DNA of 64,000 nucleotides, from assembly GCF_010998615.1 (NCBI RefSeq), contig NZ_JAAEAH010000009.1:98696-162695 (forward strand). The letters are read 5' to 3'. The position numbers were made by a program, and so were the translations under genes. Origin of the DNA: Myxococcus sp. CA023. GTDB taxonomy: Bacteria; Myxococcota; Myxococcia; Myxococcales; Myxococcaceae. Below the pieces are notes generated by a model. It was not told the origin of the DNA, made no database searches, and saw only the letters and a list, made by a program, of their open reading frames with translations. How positions within the stretch are numbered: position 1 is the stretch's first letter; every line of letters starts with the position of its first letter. Positions 24,245 to 32,846 of the stretch are shown here, piece by piece.

Positions 24245-24285
24245 AGTCACCTCCGCGCGTCAGAGGCGGACGCGTGGAGGTGACT
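24245..24285. terminator. strong hairpin between convergent genes
   Basis: AGTCACCTCC and its complement GGAGGTGACT flank a further seven pairs (one G-T), giving a 17-base stem with a seven-base loop. It lies between the stop codons of the lipase-like gene and the acyl-CoA ligase gene. No U-tract follows on either side, but the position suggests a bidirectional terminator. Confidence 0.65.
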
Positions 24286-24298
24286 GCTTCGTCGCGGT

Positions 24299-25942
24299 CT
24301 ACGTCGCCGCGTCCGCCTTCGGATTCTTCAGCAGGTGGTCGCCGTAGTCCTCACGCAGCTTCGTCTTGAGGAACTTGCCGGTGGACGTGCGCGGCACCTG
24401 CGGGACGAAGACATAGTCATCCGGCAGCCACATCTTCGCGAACTGGCTCGCCAGGTGCGCGGTCAGTTCCTCCTTCGTGACCTGCTGCCCCTCCTTCAGT
24501 GCCACCGCGGCCAGCGGGCGCTCATCCCACTTCGGATGTTTCCCAGCGAAGACGGCCGCCTCAAGCACGGCTGGGTGCGCCATCAGCGCGTTCTCCAGCG
24601 CCACGGAGGAGATCCACTCACCGCCCGACTTGATGACGTCCTTGCTGCGGTCGCAGATGCGCACATAACCGTGCGAGTCGATGGTCACCACATCGCCCGT
24701 CTTGAACCAGCCGTCCTTCGTGAAGCGGTCCTCGCCCTCGTCGCTGAAGTAGGAAGACGCGACCCAGGGCCCACGGACCTCCAGTTCGCCCATCGTCTCC
24801 CCATCCCAGGGCAGCAGCGTGCCGTCGTCGCTGGCGACGCGTGTCTCCACGAACGGCAGCGCGAACCCCTGGGACGCCCTCGCCGAGGACTTCGCCTCAT
24901 GCGCCGCCTGCCGCAGCGGTCCCTTGACCTTCGCCATGGTCCCCACGGGGCTCATCTCCGTCATGCCCCATGCGTGGACCACTTCCAGTCCATGCCGCTG
25001 CTGGAAGCCCTCAATCAGCGACGGAGGCGCCGCCGAGCCACCAATCAGCATCGACCGCATGCTGCTCAGGTCCCACTTGTTCGGCGACTGGTCCAGCAGC
25101 GCCAGGATTCCAATCCAGATGGTGGGCACGCCGCCCGCCAGGGTGACCTTCTCCGCCGCCATCAAGTCCAGCAGGGAGGGCGGGTCCAGGTGCGGCCCGG
25201 GGAGCACCAGCTTCGCGCCCGTGAGGACGGCGTCGAAGGCCAGACCCCACGCGGCGGCGTGGAACATGGGCACCACCGGCATCACCGCGTCCGCCTCGCG
25301 CATGCCCGTCACGTCCGTCATGCAACACGCCAGGGCGTGCAGCACGGTGGAGCGGTGGCTGTAGAGCACGCCCTTCGGATTGCCTGTGGTGCCCGACGTG
25401 TAGCAGAGCATCGACGCGGAGTTCTCATCGAGCTGGGGAAAGTCGAAGTCCGGGGACTCGGCCGCCAGCAGTGCTTCGTAGTCGAGCGTCCCCTCTGGCG
25501 CGGGGCCCGCGTCCGGCACCACGATGACGTGGCGGATGCTGGGCACCGCGTCCTTGAACTTCTCGAACAGCGGCAGCAGCGAGCGGTCCACCACCACCAC
25601 GGAGTCTTCCGCGTGCCGCGCGATGTAGCCCAGGTCATTGGGGTGCAGGCGCAGGTTGAGCGTGTGAACCACCGCGCCCATGCACGGCACGCCGTAATAC
25701 ACCTCCAGGTGCCGGTAGTGATTCCAGCTCAGCGTGGCCACCCGGTCCCCCGCCTTCACGCCCAGCCGCGTCAGCGCGTTGGCCAGCCGGCACGTGCGCG
25801 CGTAGAAGTCCGCGTACGTGTAGCGGTGCAGCGACTTGTCCGGGTTGCGGCTGACGATTTCCGAGCGCGGGTAGAACGTCCGTGCACGCTCCATCAAGTG
25901 GCTCAGCGTGAGCGGGAAATCCATCATGCGGCCTGGCAGCAT
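24299..25942 (-). CDS. acyl-CoA synthetase (medium/long-chain, AlkK/FadD3-like)
   Basis: Activates a fatty or related carboxylic acid with ATP and CoA. The 547-residue ANL enzyme has the phosphate loop YTSGTTGNPKGV, the HAWGMTEMSPVG motif, the hinge ICDRSKDVIKSGGEWIS, and the catalytic Lys near the end in TSTGKFLKTKL. The phrase TLNLRLHPNDLGYIARHAED is typical of the AlkK branch. I chose the ATG at 25942 because AAGGAAGG lies six bases upstream; a GTG two codons earlier is possible. It is a single-gene unit. Confidence 0.91.
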   Translation of the reverse strand: MLPGRMMDFPLTLSHLMERARTFYPRSEIVSRNPDKSLHRYTYADFYARTCRLANALTRLGVKAGDRVATLSWNHYRHLEVYYGVPCMGAVVHTLNLRLHPNDLGYIARHAEDSVVVVDRSLLPLFEKFKDAVPSIRHVIVVPDAGPAPEGTLDYEALLAAESPDFDFPQLDENSASMLCYTSGTTGNPKGVLYSHRSTVLHALACCMTDVTGMREADAVMPVVPMFHAAAWGLAFDAVLTGAKLVLPGPHLDPPSLLDLMAAEKVTLAGGVPTIWIGILALLDQSPNKWDLSSMRSMLIGGSAAPPSLIEGFQQRHGLEVVHAWGMTEMSPVGTMAKVKGPLRQAAHEAKSSARASQGFALPFVETRVASDDGTLLPWDGETMGELEVRGPWVASSYFSDEGEDRFTKDGWFKTGDVVTIDSHGYVRICDRSKDVIKSGGEWISSVALENALMAHPAVLEAAVFAGKHPKWDERPLAAVALKEGQQVTKEELTAHLASQFAKMWLPDDYVFVPQVPRTSTGKFLKTKLREDYGDHLLKNPKADAAT

Positions 25943-26033
25943 CGGCACCCTTCCTTGTGACGGCGTGAGGAGGTGCCGATGCTAACGGAGCGCGGACCCG
26001 TGCTTCATCCACGCTCCGCGATGCTGCGTCGCG

Positions 26034-27071
26034 TCAGCCGAAGAAGACCTGGGCGACTTCGAAGAACTCCTGCGGGACGCGCTTGAGCTCGCGGGTGGCG
26101 TCCGCCAGGTCCACGCTGATGATGTCGTTGCCTCGCAGCGCGGCCATCTTCCCGAATTCGCCGCGGGCCACCATGTCGCAGGCGTGGACGCCGTAGCGGG
26201 TGGCGAGCACGCGGTCATGCGCGGTGGGGGCGCCGCCGCGCTGGATGTGGCCCAGCACGGAGACGCGCGTCTCGAAGCCGGTGCGCCGCTCGATTTCGTG
26301 CGCCAGGATGGTGCCCACGCCACCGAGCCGCGGCCTGCCTGCCTCGTCCAGCGCCCCGCTGGTGACGAGCTGCTCCTGCTGGTCCGCGGACAGCTTGATG
26401 CGCGTACCCTCCGCCACCACGACGATGGAGAAGGTGCGCCCGCCCGCGTGGCGGCGCTGGATGTGCTCGGCCACCTTCGCCAGGTCGGCGGGAATCTCCG
26501 GCACCAGGATGACGTCCGCGCCGCCAGCGATGCCCGCGTAGGTGGCAATCCAGCCCACGTGACGGCCCATCACCTCGCAGACGATGACGCGTTTGTGCGA
26601 CTCCGCGGTGGAGTGCAGCCGGTCAATGGCCTCGGTGGCGATGGCGACGGCCGTGTCGAAGCCGAAGGTGAAGTCCGTGGCGTTGATGTCGTTGTCGATG
26701 GTCTTGGGCACACCGACGATGCGCAGCCCTTCCTGCGACATGCGCGTGGCGGCCGACAGCGTGCCTTCACCACCAATGGCGATGACGGCGTGGATGCCGT
26801 TGCGTTCGATGGCGCGCTTGACGCGCTCCAGTCCGTTTTCGACCTTGAACGGGTTGACGCGCGAGGTGCCGAGGATGGTGCCGCCCCGGTGGAGGATTCC
26901 GGACGTGGTTTCACGCGTGAGGCGGAAGTGGTTGTCCTCCAACAACCCCTTCCAACCATCTCGGAGGCCCATCATCTCGAAGCCGTGGGCGTTGGCGCGG
27001 CGGACGACGGCGCGGATGACGGCGTTCAGGCCGGGGCAGTCGCCCCCGCCGGTGAGCACGGCGACTTTCAT
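26034..27071 (-). CDS. pfkA: 6-phosphofructokinase
   Basis: Phosphorylates fructose-6-phosphate in glycolysis. The 345-residue protein has TGGGDCPGLNAVIR, the phosphoryl-donor site IGGEGTL near residue 100, the catalytic VPKTIDNDI, MGRHVGWIA, PEIP and the C-terminal LGHIQRGGAPT. The Gly at the position of E. coli Gly104 fits ATP as donor, while Lys in PKTIDND is a feature of the pyrophosphate-type clade; such mixed enzymes (group III) from actinomycetes use ATP. Myxococcus has a PFK gene linked to the kinase gene pkn4; no kinase gene is next to this one. Confidence 0.92.
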   Translation of the reverse strand: MKVAVLTGGGDCPGLNAVIRAVVRRANAHGFEMMGLRDGWKGLLEDNHFRLTRETTSGILHRGGTILGTSRVNPFKVENGLERVKRAIERNGIHAVIAIGGEGTLSAATRMSQEGLRIVGVPKTIDNDINATDFTFGFDTAVAIATEAIDRLHSTAESHKRVIVCEVMGRHVGWIATYAGIAGGADVILVPEIPADLAKVAEHIQRRHAGGRTFSIVVVAEGTRIKLSADQQEQLVTSGALDEAGRPRLGGVGTILAHEIERRTGFETRVSVLGHIQRGGAPTAHDRVLATRYGVHACDMVARGEFGKMAALRGNDIISVDLADATRELKRVPQEFFEVAQVFFG

Positions 27072-27151
27072 GGAGAAACGTTCTATCGCGCCCGGCGCCG
27101 GACGCGATGTCCAAGTTCGCCCGAGCGCTCACCCGGGGACCTTCCAACCCT

Positions 27152-28579
27152 CTACCCGAACACCGCCGGACGACGCTGGGCCCAGGGGCGGGCAGCCTCC
27201 AACTGGGCGGCGAGCCGGAACAGGGTGGCTTCGTCTCCAAAGCGCCCCATGAACTGAACGCCCACGGGCAGGCCGTCCGGGCTCCAGTGGAGCGGCATGC
27301 TCATGGCGGGCAGCCCCGCGGTGTTGGCCATCGGGCAGTGGGAGGCGAATGCGGCCGCACGGAGCAGCGGGGCCAAGGGCTCACCCGGTGGCGAGGAGAA
27401 CGTGCCCAGCGGCGGCGCGAGCTCGTTGAGGGTGGGCATCAGCCATGCGTCCACGTCGTCGAAGTGACGGAGCGCGGCGTGGCTGTGGCGCTGCAGCTCC
27501 GCGCTGGCGCGCAGATAGGCGGACAGGCCCTGGTCCAGGCCATATTGGTAGAGGGCCCAGGTGAAGGGCTCGAAGTGCGAAGCCTCCGGACTGCGTCCCA
27601 GGCGCTCGGCCATCGCGTCGATGCTGAAGACGACGCCCGCGGTCCACACGGTGATGAAGTGCTGGCCCACCGCGTCATCACCGGGCACCTCCAGGCTGCC
27701 CTCGTCCACGATGTGGCCCAGGTCCTCCAGCAGCCGGGCTGCGGAGTGGATGGCGGCCAGGCACTCGGGGTGGATCGCGGCGCCCATGGGGTTTCGTATG
27801 GCCACGCGGATGCGCAGGCGGCCCGGGGGCGTGTTGACCTCCTGGGTATAGGGCCGGGCCTTGGCTGGGGCCTGGTATGGCGTCCCCGCGTCCGCGCCGC
27901 AGGTGACGTCGAGCAGCGCCGCGCTGTCTCGCACGGAGCGGGTGAGGGCGTGTTCGGTGACGAGCCAGTGGACGGCGTCCGCGATGTCGCCGCCCATGGG
28001 GTTGCGGCCCCGGGTGGGCTTGAGGCCGAAGAGGCCACATGCGGCGGCGGGGATGCGGATGGAGCCGCCGCTGTCCGTCGCGTGGGCAAAGGGCACCATG
28101 CCGCTGGCCACCGCCGCCGCCGCGCCGCCGCTGGCCCCGCCCGGAGAGCGCGAGGTGTCCCAGGGGTTGCGGCAGGGCCCGTGCAGCTCGCTCTCCGTGG
28201 TGGGGAGCAGCCCCATCTCCGGCGTGTTCGACTTGCCCAGCACCACCAGGCCGCTGCGCCGGTGGCGCTTCACCAGCTCGCTGTCCTGGTCTGGAATGTA
28301 GTCCTTCCCGAAGCGCGAGCCGTGAGTGAGCGGGTGGCCCTCCTGGGCCGTGAGCAGGTCCTGGAGCAGGAAGGGGACGCCGGTGAAGGGGCCCGCGGGG
28401 AGTGTTCCCCGGGCACGCTCGCGCGCCTGGTCGAAATGCGTCTGGACGACCGCGTTGAGTGTCGGGTTGTGGCGTTCGATGCGGGCAATCGCCGCATCCA
28501 CGAGCTCGAGCGGCGTGGCCTCTCGGCGCCGGACGAGCTCCGCCTGTGCCGTCGCGTCGAGACTGACAAAGGGGTCCAT
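27152..28579 (-). CDS. amidase-signature protein with catalytic Lys replaced
   Basis: A 475-residue amidase-signature protein. The Gly/Ser-rich core SPGGASGGAAAAVASGMVP and DSGGSIRIPAA carry the cis-Ser and nucleophile Ser. The catalytic Lys of the family, normally in GVPxxxKD, is Gln here: GVPFLLQDL near residue 71 (codon CAG). Without it, the Ser-cisSer-Lys triad is incomplete and ordinary amidase activity is doubtful. The rest of the protein is full length. It starts at 28579 (MDPFVSL) and is divergent from nagB across 67 bases. It may be inactive or have a changed mechanism; the sequence alone cannot tell. Confidence 0.85.
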   Translation of the reverse strand: MDPFVSLDATAQAELVRRREATPLELVDAAIARIERHNPTLNAVVQTHFDQARERARGTLPAGPFTGVPFLLQDLLTAQEGHPLTHGSRFGKDYIPDQDSELVKRHRRSGLVVLGKSNTPEMGLLPTTESELHGPCRNPWDTSRSPGGASGGAAAAVASGMVPFAHATDSGGSIRIPAAACGLFGLKPTRGRNPMGGDIADAVHWLVTEHALTRSVRDSAALLDVTCGADAGTPYQAPAKARPYTQEVNTPPGRLRIRVAIRNPMGAAIHPECLAAIHSAARLLEDLGHIVDEGSLEVPGDDAVGQHFITVWTAGVVFSIDAMAERLGRSPEASHFEPFTWALYQYGLDQGLSAYLRASAELQRHSHAALRHFDDVDAWLMPTLNELAPPLGTFSSPPGEPLAPLLRAAAFASHCPMANTAGLPAMSMPLHWSPDGLPVGVQFMGRFGDEATLFRLAAQLEAARPWAQRRPAVFG

Positions 28580-28646
28580 GTCCCCGACTCTGTCATGATT
28601 CACGCGACCTGGAAGCGCACCCGGTGCATGCCTATGTTTCGGTCCC

Positions 28647-29375
28647 ATGCGCATCCGCGTCTTCGATTCCGAGCGGGAGGCCGCCGCCACGTGCGCCCAG
28701 CGAATCGCCCGAGCGGTGGCGACACACCCCTCCCTGGTGCTGGGGCTCCCCACGGGGCGCACGCCGCTCAACGTGTACCGGGAGCTGGTGGAATTGTTCA
28801 CACGCGGCGGTTTGGATTGGGCCCAGGTCCGCACCTTCAACCTGGATGAGTTTCTGGGTGTGTCGGCGGGCGACGCGGGCAGCTTCCGCGCCTACATGGA
28901 GCGGCACCTCTTCCAGCACGTCAACCTGTCGCCTGCGCACATCCAGTTCCTGGATGGCGCGGTGGAGGACGCGGAGGCGGAGTGTGCGCGCTACGAGGCC
29001 CGGCTGGCCGAAGCGGGCGGACTGGACCTGGTGCTGCTGGGGCTCGGTTCGAACGGGCACCTGGCCTTCAACGAGCCGGCGGACGGACTGCGCGCGCGGT
29101 GTCACCGAACGCGGCTGAGCCGTCAGACGCGCGAGGCCAACCTCATGCTCTTCGGGGATGACCCGTCGCGCGTGCCGATGGAGGCGCTCACGTTGGGCAT
29201 GGCCAGCATCCTCCAGGCACGGCAGGCGCTGTTGCTGGCTTTCGGCGAGGCCAAGGCGGAGGCGGTGCGCGGCATGGTGGAGGGCCCCGTGTCCCCCCGG
29301 TGTCCCGCCTCCTTCCTCCAGCTCCACCCGGACGTCGAGGTGTGGCTGGACCCGGCGGCGGCTCGCGCGCTGTAA
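28647..29375 (+). CDS. nagB: glucosamine-6-phosphate deaminase
   Basis: Converts glucosamine-6-phosphate to fructose-6-phosphate and ammonia. The 242-residue protein has LGLPTGRTPLNVY, the catalytic FNLDEFLG, and the substrate segment GLGSNGHLAFNEP, all standard for NagB. It lacks the C-terminal allosteric tail of the E. coli enzyme (266 residues), like many bacterial monomeric or simple forms. The ATG at 28647 directly follows upstream sequence shared with the divergent amidase gene. It could help recycle amino sugars from cell-wall or prey material. The downstream neighbour, a lytic transglycosylase, is convergent and only 15 bases away. Confidence 0.92.
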   Translation: MRIRVFDSEREAAATCAQRIARAVATHPSLVLGLPTGRTPLNVYRELVELFTRGGLDWAQVRTFNLDEFLGVSAGDAGSFRAYMERHLFQHVNLSPAHIQFLDGAVEDAEAECARYEARLAEAGGLDLVLLGLGSNGHLAFNEPADGLRARCHRTRLSRQTREANLMLFGDDPSRVPMEALTLGMASILQARQALLLAFGEAKAEAVRGMVEGPVSPRCPASFLQLHPDVEVWLDPAAARAL

Positions 29376-29390
29376 GGCGCTGCGCCCGCC

Positions 29391-30122
29391 TCAGCTCCGG
29401 CCATTCCCCGCGGGCGCGGCGGGCTTCTTCGGCTCCTTCGCCGCGGACGCCGGTGCGCTCGAGCGTGCCGGAGCCGCCGGCTTCGGCTTCGCCACGGGCT
29501 TCACCGCGGGCGGAGCCTTCCGGGGCGGAGGCGGGCGCGTCAGCTCCCACGCCGCGAGCACCTTCGGCACGTAGAACTCCGTCTCGCCATTGCGTGGCAC
29601 GCGGCCATTCACGGAGCCTGGGCCCGCGTTGTACGCGGCCACCGCGAGCCGCACGTCACCGAAGCGCCGCAGTTGCTGGGCCAGATAGCGCGCGCTGCCA
29701 TCAATCGCCGGCTCCGGGTCGAACGGGTCCTTCACACCCAGCATGGCCGCGGTGCCGGGCATCAGCTGTCCGGGCCCCATGGCTCCTGCTGGGGAGATGC
29801 GGTGCACGCGCGTCTCCGACTCCACCTGCACCAGCGCGCGCAGCAGCCCCGCGGGAAGGCGGTGTCGGCGCTCGGCCGCGTCGATGACGGGCTCCAGGGG
29901 CGCGTGTCCCTCCACCAGGCACGACGGCCGGTGCGCCAGATACGCGCGCAGGGCACCCGCCTTGGCCTCCAGGAACGAGAAGGACAGCGGTGACACGAAG
30001 CTGTTGCCGAACCAGGCCACCGCGACGTTGAGCAGCACCACCGGCGCGAGCACACACGGCAACCACCACGCCCACCCGGGCACCGTCATCCCCTCACGCC
30101 GTGCCGCCCGCTTGCGTCCCAC
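29391..30122 (-). CDS. lytic transglycosylase, SLT type, membrane-anchored
   Basis: Cleaves peptidoglycan glycan strands to anhydromuropeptides. A basic N-terminus is followed by a membrane helix (WWLPCVLAPVVLLNVAVAW). The SLT domain lies at residues 85-190, with catalytic Glu in LVQVESETRVHRISPAGAMG, then GPGQLMPGTAAMLG and AAYNAGPGSV. The C-terminal 50 residues are a Pro/Ala/Lys-rich tail that may contact the cell wall. The longest reading starts at a GTG (30122); an ATG at 30089 is equally good. It is convergent with nagB and 10 bases downstream of the TetR gene. Confidence 0.9.
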   Translation of the reverse strand: MGRKRAARREGMTVPGWAWWLPCVLAPVVLLNVAVAWFGNSFVSPLSFSFLEAKAGALRAYLAHRPSCLVEGHAPLEPVIDAAERRHRLPAGLLRALVQVESETRVHRISPAGAMGPGQLMPGTAAMLGVKDPFDPEPAIDGSARYLAQQLRRFGDVRLAVAAYNAGPGSVNGRVPRNGETEFYVPKVLAAWELTRPPPPRKAPPAVKPVAKPKPAAPARSSAPASAAKEPKKPAAPAGNGRS

Positions 30123-30132
30123 CCCTCCACCC

Positions 30133-30861
30133 TTAGGGGCGCTTGGGGCCTCCGTCCAACTTCCGGCGCCCAGGGCGGACCTCCGGGGGCAGGCGCAGCC
30201 CGTCCAGCACCAGCGTGGTGAGCGCGTCCGGAAGCTCCAGCGGGTTGCCGATGTCCTCCTCGCTCAGCACCGCCAGCAGCAGCCGCTCCACGGCGCCCAC
30301 CACCGCCAGTCCGCTCACCGCCGGACGGATGGGGCGCAGCAGCCCGCTGGTGTGCGCCTTCTGCGTGATGTCCACGGCGTGACGCGCCACCAGCCGCGCC
30401 AGCTCCGCCACCTTCGTCCGCGCCCCCACGGCGGGCCCCCGGCACTCCTGGAGGTACAGCCGCACCACGCCCGGGTACTGGAGGAGGGCACTGGCAATCA
30501 CCGCCGCCACCGCGCGGTATGCGTCGAACATGGCCTCCACGTTGCGCGCCTCCGCCAGGGAGTGGCCGCACGTCTCCAGCCCGGCCAGCAGCTCGCGGCG
30601 CACCGGCTCCAGCAGGCCGTCCACCAGCGCCGCCTTGTCGTCGAAGTACCGGTAGAACGTCCCCTTGGCCACCCCGGCCGCCTGGGTGATGTCGTCGATG
30701 GTGACGCCATCCAGGCCCCGCGCCAGGAACAGCTTCAGCGCGGCGTCCTCCAGTGCCTGCTCGCGCTCTCGGCGGTGGGCCTCGCGGCGGCCTCCGGGCC
30801 GTGCGGGCGGCTTGCCCGTCTCCTGGGCGTCATCCGCCCGCGTGCCATCCCGGCTCGCCAT
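30133..30861 (-). CDS. TetR-family transcriptional regulator
   Basis: A 242-residue regulator. After a charged, Arg-rich N-terminal extension, residues 35-80 form the TetR helix-turn-helix (ALKLFLARGLDGVTIDDITQ then AAGVAKGTFYRYFDDK). The C-terminal part is a helical ligand and dimer domain with no recognisable ligand. The chosen ATG at 30861 begins MASRDGTR; an upstream TTG would place the start inside the operator. A palindrome at 30900-30913 lies between this gene and the divergent hydroxylase gene, so it likely represses both itself and that gene. The downstream lytic transglycosylase is 10 bases away. Confidence 0.9.
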   Translation of the reverse strand: MASRDGTRADDAQETGKPPARPGGRREAHRREREQALEDAALKLFLARGLDGVTIDDITQAAGVAKGTFYRYFDDKAALVDGLLEPVRRELLAGLETCGHSLAEARNVEAMFDAYRAVAAVIASALLQYPGVVRLYLQECRGPAVGARTKVAELARLVARHAVDITQKAHTSGLLRPIRPAVSGLAVVGAVERLLLAVLSEEDIGNPLELPDALTTLVLDGLRLPPEVRPGRRKLDGGPKRP

Positions 30862-30899
30862 TGCCGTGCGCTCCAGTCCATTGCGCGGTAGAAAAAGAG

Positions 30900-30913
30900 T
30901 GACCAAATAGTCA
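30900..30913. promoter_or_regulatory. probable TetR operator, TGACCAAATAGTCA
   Basis: The dyad TGAC-N6-GTCA in an A/T-rich stretch resembles operators of autoregulated TetR-type repressors (TGACTATTTGGTCA on the other strand). It lies 39 bases before the TetR start and 47 bases before the divergent membrane-hydroxylase start, where it could block both promoters. Confidence 0.6.
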
Positions 30914-30959
30914 TTTATGGGCAGCGAAGCGCCGGCCGGGCGCTTCGCCGGAGGCGACC

Positions 30960-31502
30960 ATGATCGGCATCCCCCTGGGCTGGGTTTACTCCAATTTCGG
31001 TGAATGGGTCCTTCACAGGTCCGTCCTGCACGGCCTGGGGAAGAACCGGAAGAGCTTCTGGAGCTTCCACTGGCACGAGCACCACCAGAAGTCGCGGCGC
31101 CACGACATGGTGGATGACCAGTACATGCGCTCGCTGTGGAGCTGGTCGGCGCAGACCAAGGAGCTGATGGGGCTGGCGGTGCTGGCGCTGGCCCACGCGC
31201 CGCTGTTGCCGGTGGCGCCCTTCTTCGTGGGGACGGTGTGGGCCTGCGCGGCGAACTACTACTTCGTCCACCGGCGCGCGCACCTGGACCCGAAGTGGGC
31301 GCGTGAGCACCTGCCGTGGCACTACGACCACCACATGGGCAAGGACCAGAACGCGAACTGGTGCGTGACGCACCCGTTCTTCGACCTGGTCATGGGCACG
31401 CGGCGCGAGTTCCTCAACGTGCAACCTCCCGCGTCCAAGCAGCCCGTGCCCGCACCCGTGGAGGCCCGGAAGCGCGCGGCGGCGGCTTCCGGGCTCCGCT
31501 GA
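30960..31502 (+). CDS. membrane fatty-acid/sterol hydroxylase superfamily protein
   Basis: A 180-residue di-iron membrane enzyme. The His clusters of the superfamily are visible: VLHRSVLH, HWHEHHQ, VHRRAHLD and HLPWHYDHHMG, with NWCVTHPFFDLVMGT near the C-terminus, between hydrophobic helices. The protein is shorter than eukaryotic sterol desaturases, consistent with bacterial hydroxylases acting on lipids or carotenoids; the substrate is unknown. It is divergent from the TetR gene, with the palindromic operator between them, so expression is probably ligand-induced. It ends 12 bases from a convergent lipoprotein gene. Confidence 0.88.
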   Translation: MIGIPLGWVYSNFGEWVLHRSVLHGLGKNRKSFWSFHWHEHHQKSRRHDMVDDQYMRSLWSWSAQTKELMGLAVLALAHAPLLPVAPFFVGTVWACAANYYFVHRRAHLDPKWAREHLPWHYDHHMGKDQNANWCVTHPFFDLVMGTRREFLNVQPPASKQPVPAPVEARKRAAAASGLR

Positions 31503-31514
31503 CCGCGGGGCGGC

Positions 31515-32060
31515 CTAGAACACCAGGTCGAAGTAGTTGGCGTGCGCCTTCACGCCCGCACAGGCGCGCAGCGAGGCGGTCCAGTCCTCGGAAGGCAGCG
31601 TGCCCCGGGCGTCGAAGATGAACTCGAGCTCGGGCTGCCGGGCCAGGTCCAGCAGGTCCACCGGGCCGGTGCTGGTGAGCTGGATGGTGCGCGTGGGCGC
31701 GGTGCTGGTGCGCGTGTACTCACCGATGACGTGGGTGTCGTTGGAGCCCGGCTGGCGCACGGAGACGTTGGCGCGCTCCACGCCGCTCAGGTCCGTGTCG
31801 GCCGTCACCTCGAAGAGGCGCAGCCGAAGCTCGGTTTCGATGTCCGTGTCCTCGGGCAGCGGGTCGGCGAAGTCGCCCAGCGGGAAGGTGATGCTCCGCT
31901 CCACGTTGACGGTGAGTGGCAGCGCCGCGGGGAATGCCAGGTCGCGCTCCGTCTTGCAGATCTCCTCGGCCTCGGCCTCGATGAAGAAGAGCGACCTGCA
32001 GCCGGTGGTGAGCAGCGCGAGGCTGGAGAGCAACAGGATGCGGAAGGAAGTCGTTCGCAT
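31515..32060 (-). CDS. lipoprotein of unknown function
   Basis: A 181-residue lipoprotein with a clean signal (MRTTSFRILLLSSLALLTTGC, lipobox TTGC). The mature part is mostly beta, with no recognised domain; it alternates strand-like segments such as TVNVERSITFPLGDF and ELRLRLFEVTADTDLSGVER. It has two further Cys. It follows the beta-barrel-like gene upstream by 18 bases on the same strand, so the two may be an outer-membrane protein and its accessory lipoprotein. This is context only. Confidence 0.75.
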   Translation of the reverse strand: MRTTSFRILLLSSLALLTTGCRSLFFIEAEAEEICKTERDLAFPAALPLTVNVERSITFPLGDFADPLPEDTDIETELRLRLFEVTADTDLSGVERANVSVRQPGSNDTHVIGEYTRTSTAPTRTIQLTSTGPVDLLDLARQPELEFIFDARGTLPSEDWTASLRACAGVKAHANYFDLVF

Positions 32061-32078
32061 GGTTGAAAAGCTCCTGGC

Positions 32079-32705
32079 TCAGAAGAAGTAGAGGATGAAG
32101 CCCAGCTTCACGGAGGGCATGGTGGCGCGCACGGACAGGTTCCTCGCCGAGATGTCCGGGTCATCCGTGGCGTCCTGGAGCAGGGCGCTCGCGTCGTCCA
32201 CGCCCAGGTCCACGTAGCTGAGGCCCAGGTGCAGGAAGAAGTTGAAGCGGCTGGCCGCGCCCACCTCCAGGCCCACGCTGCCGGTGACGTAGTTGTACGT
32301 CACGTCGCGAATGGCCGCGCTGGCCCGGCTCGGCGTCGCTCCCAGCCAGTCCACCACCTCGTTGTAGTTCGAGCCGAAGTAGTGCCCCGCCTCCACGTTG
32401 AAGGACGGCGCCAGGAAGGTCTGCATCGGCAGGATGCTCAAGCCGCCGCGCAAGCCGAAGCTGAGCGTGTTGGTGGTGGGGCCCGCTTGCAAGCGCAGCC
32501 ACGGCAGCGGCCGCAGCACCGCGGACAGGCCCACTCCGTGCGGCGCGCCCGCGTCAAGCATGAGGCCAAAGCGGTGAGGGGTATCCGACCCGTCGGCCAG
32601 GGCCGGCGTCGCGGCCCCCAGCCCCAGGGCGCACGTGAGCGCCGCGCCGTGCCGCCCCAGCAGGAATGTCCTTCGTCGTCTCGTCGAGGATGTCGCCATC
32701 GTCAT
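32079..32705 (-). CDS. predicted outer-membrane beta-barrel protein
   Basis: A 208-residue exported protein. An Arg-rich signal (RRRRTFLLGRHGAALTCALG) is cut near ALADG at residue 39. The mature protein alternates hydrophobic and polar strands (LRLQAGPTTNTLSFGLRGGL, SVGLEVG, FFLHLGLSYVDLGV) and ends SVKLGFILYFF, with a C-terminal Phe as in barrel proteins inserted by the Bam complex. No specific family could be named. It precedes the lipoprotein gene at 31515-32060 in a probable two-gene operon. Confidence 0.72.
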   Translation of the reverse strand: MTMATSSTRRRRTFLLGRHGAALTCALGLGAATPALADGSDTPHRFGLMLDAGAPHGVGLSAVLRPLPWLRLQAGPTTNTLSFGLRGGLSILPMQTFLAPSFNVEAGHYFGSNYNEVVDWLGATPSRASAAIRDVTYNYVTGSVGLEVGAASRFNFFLHLGLSYVDLGVDDASALLQDATDDPDISARNLSVRATMPSVKLGFILYFF

Positions 32706-32846
32706 GTCGTGTTCCAGCGTGTTCCGGCCCGGTGGCCATCATTCGCGCGACCGGGCGGAAAAAGAAGCGGCGTCAGGGAAAATGACGACGGGAAGAGGCC
32801 GCTTCGGCGCTGGTATCCGACATTGGCGGCCAGGGCCGCCGGTATT

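Noticed and set aside
27107..28849. A 580-codon plus-strand open frame opposite the amidase-family gene
   Set aside because: No homology or signal; the amidase signature on the minus strand is unmistakable.
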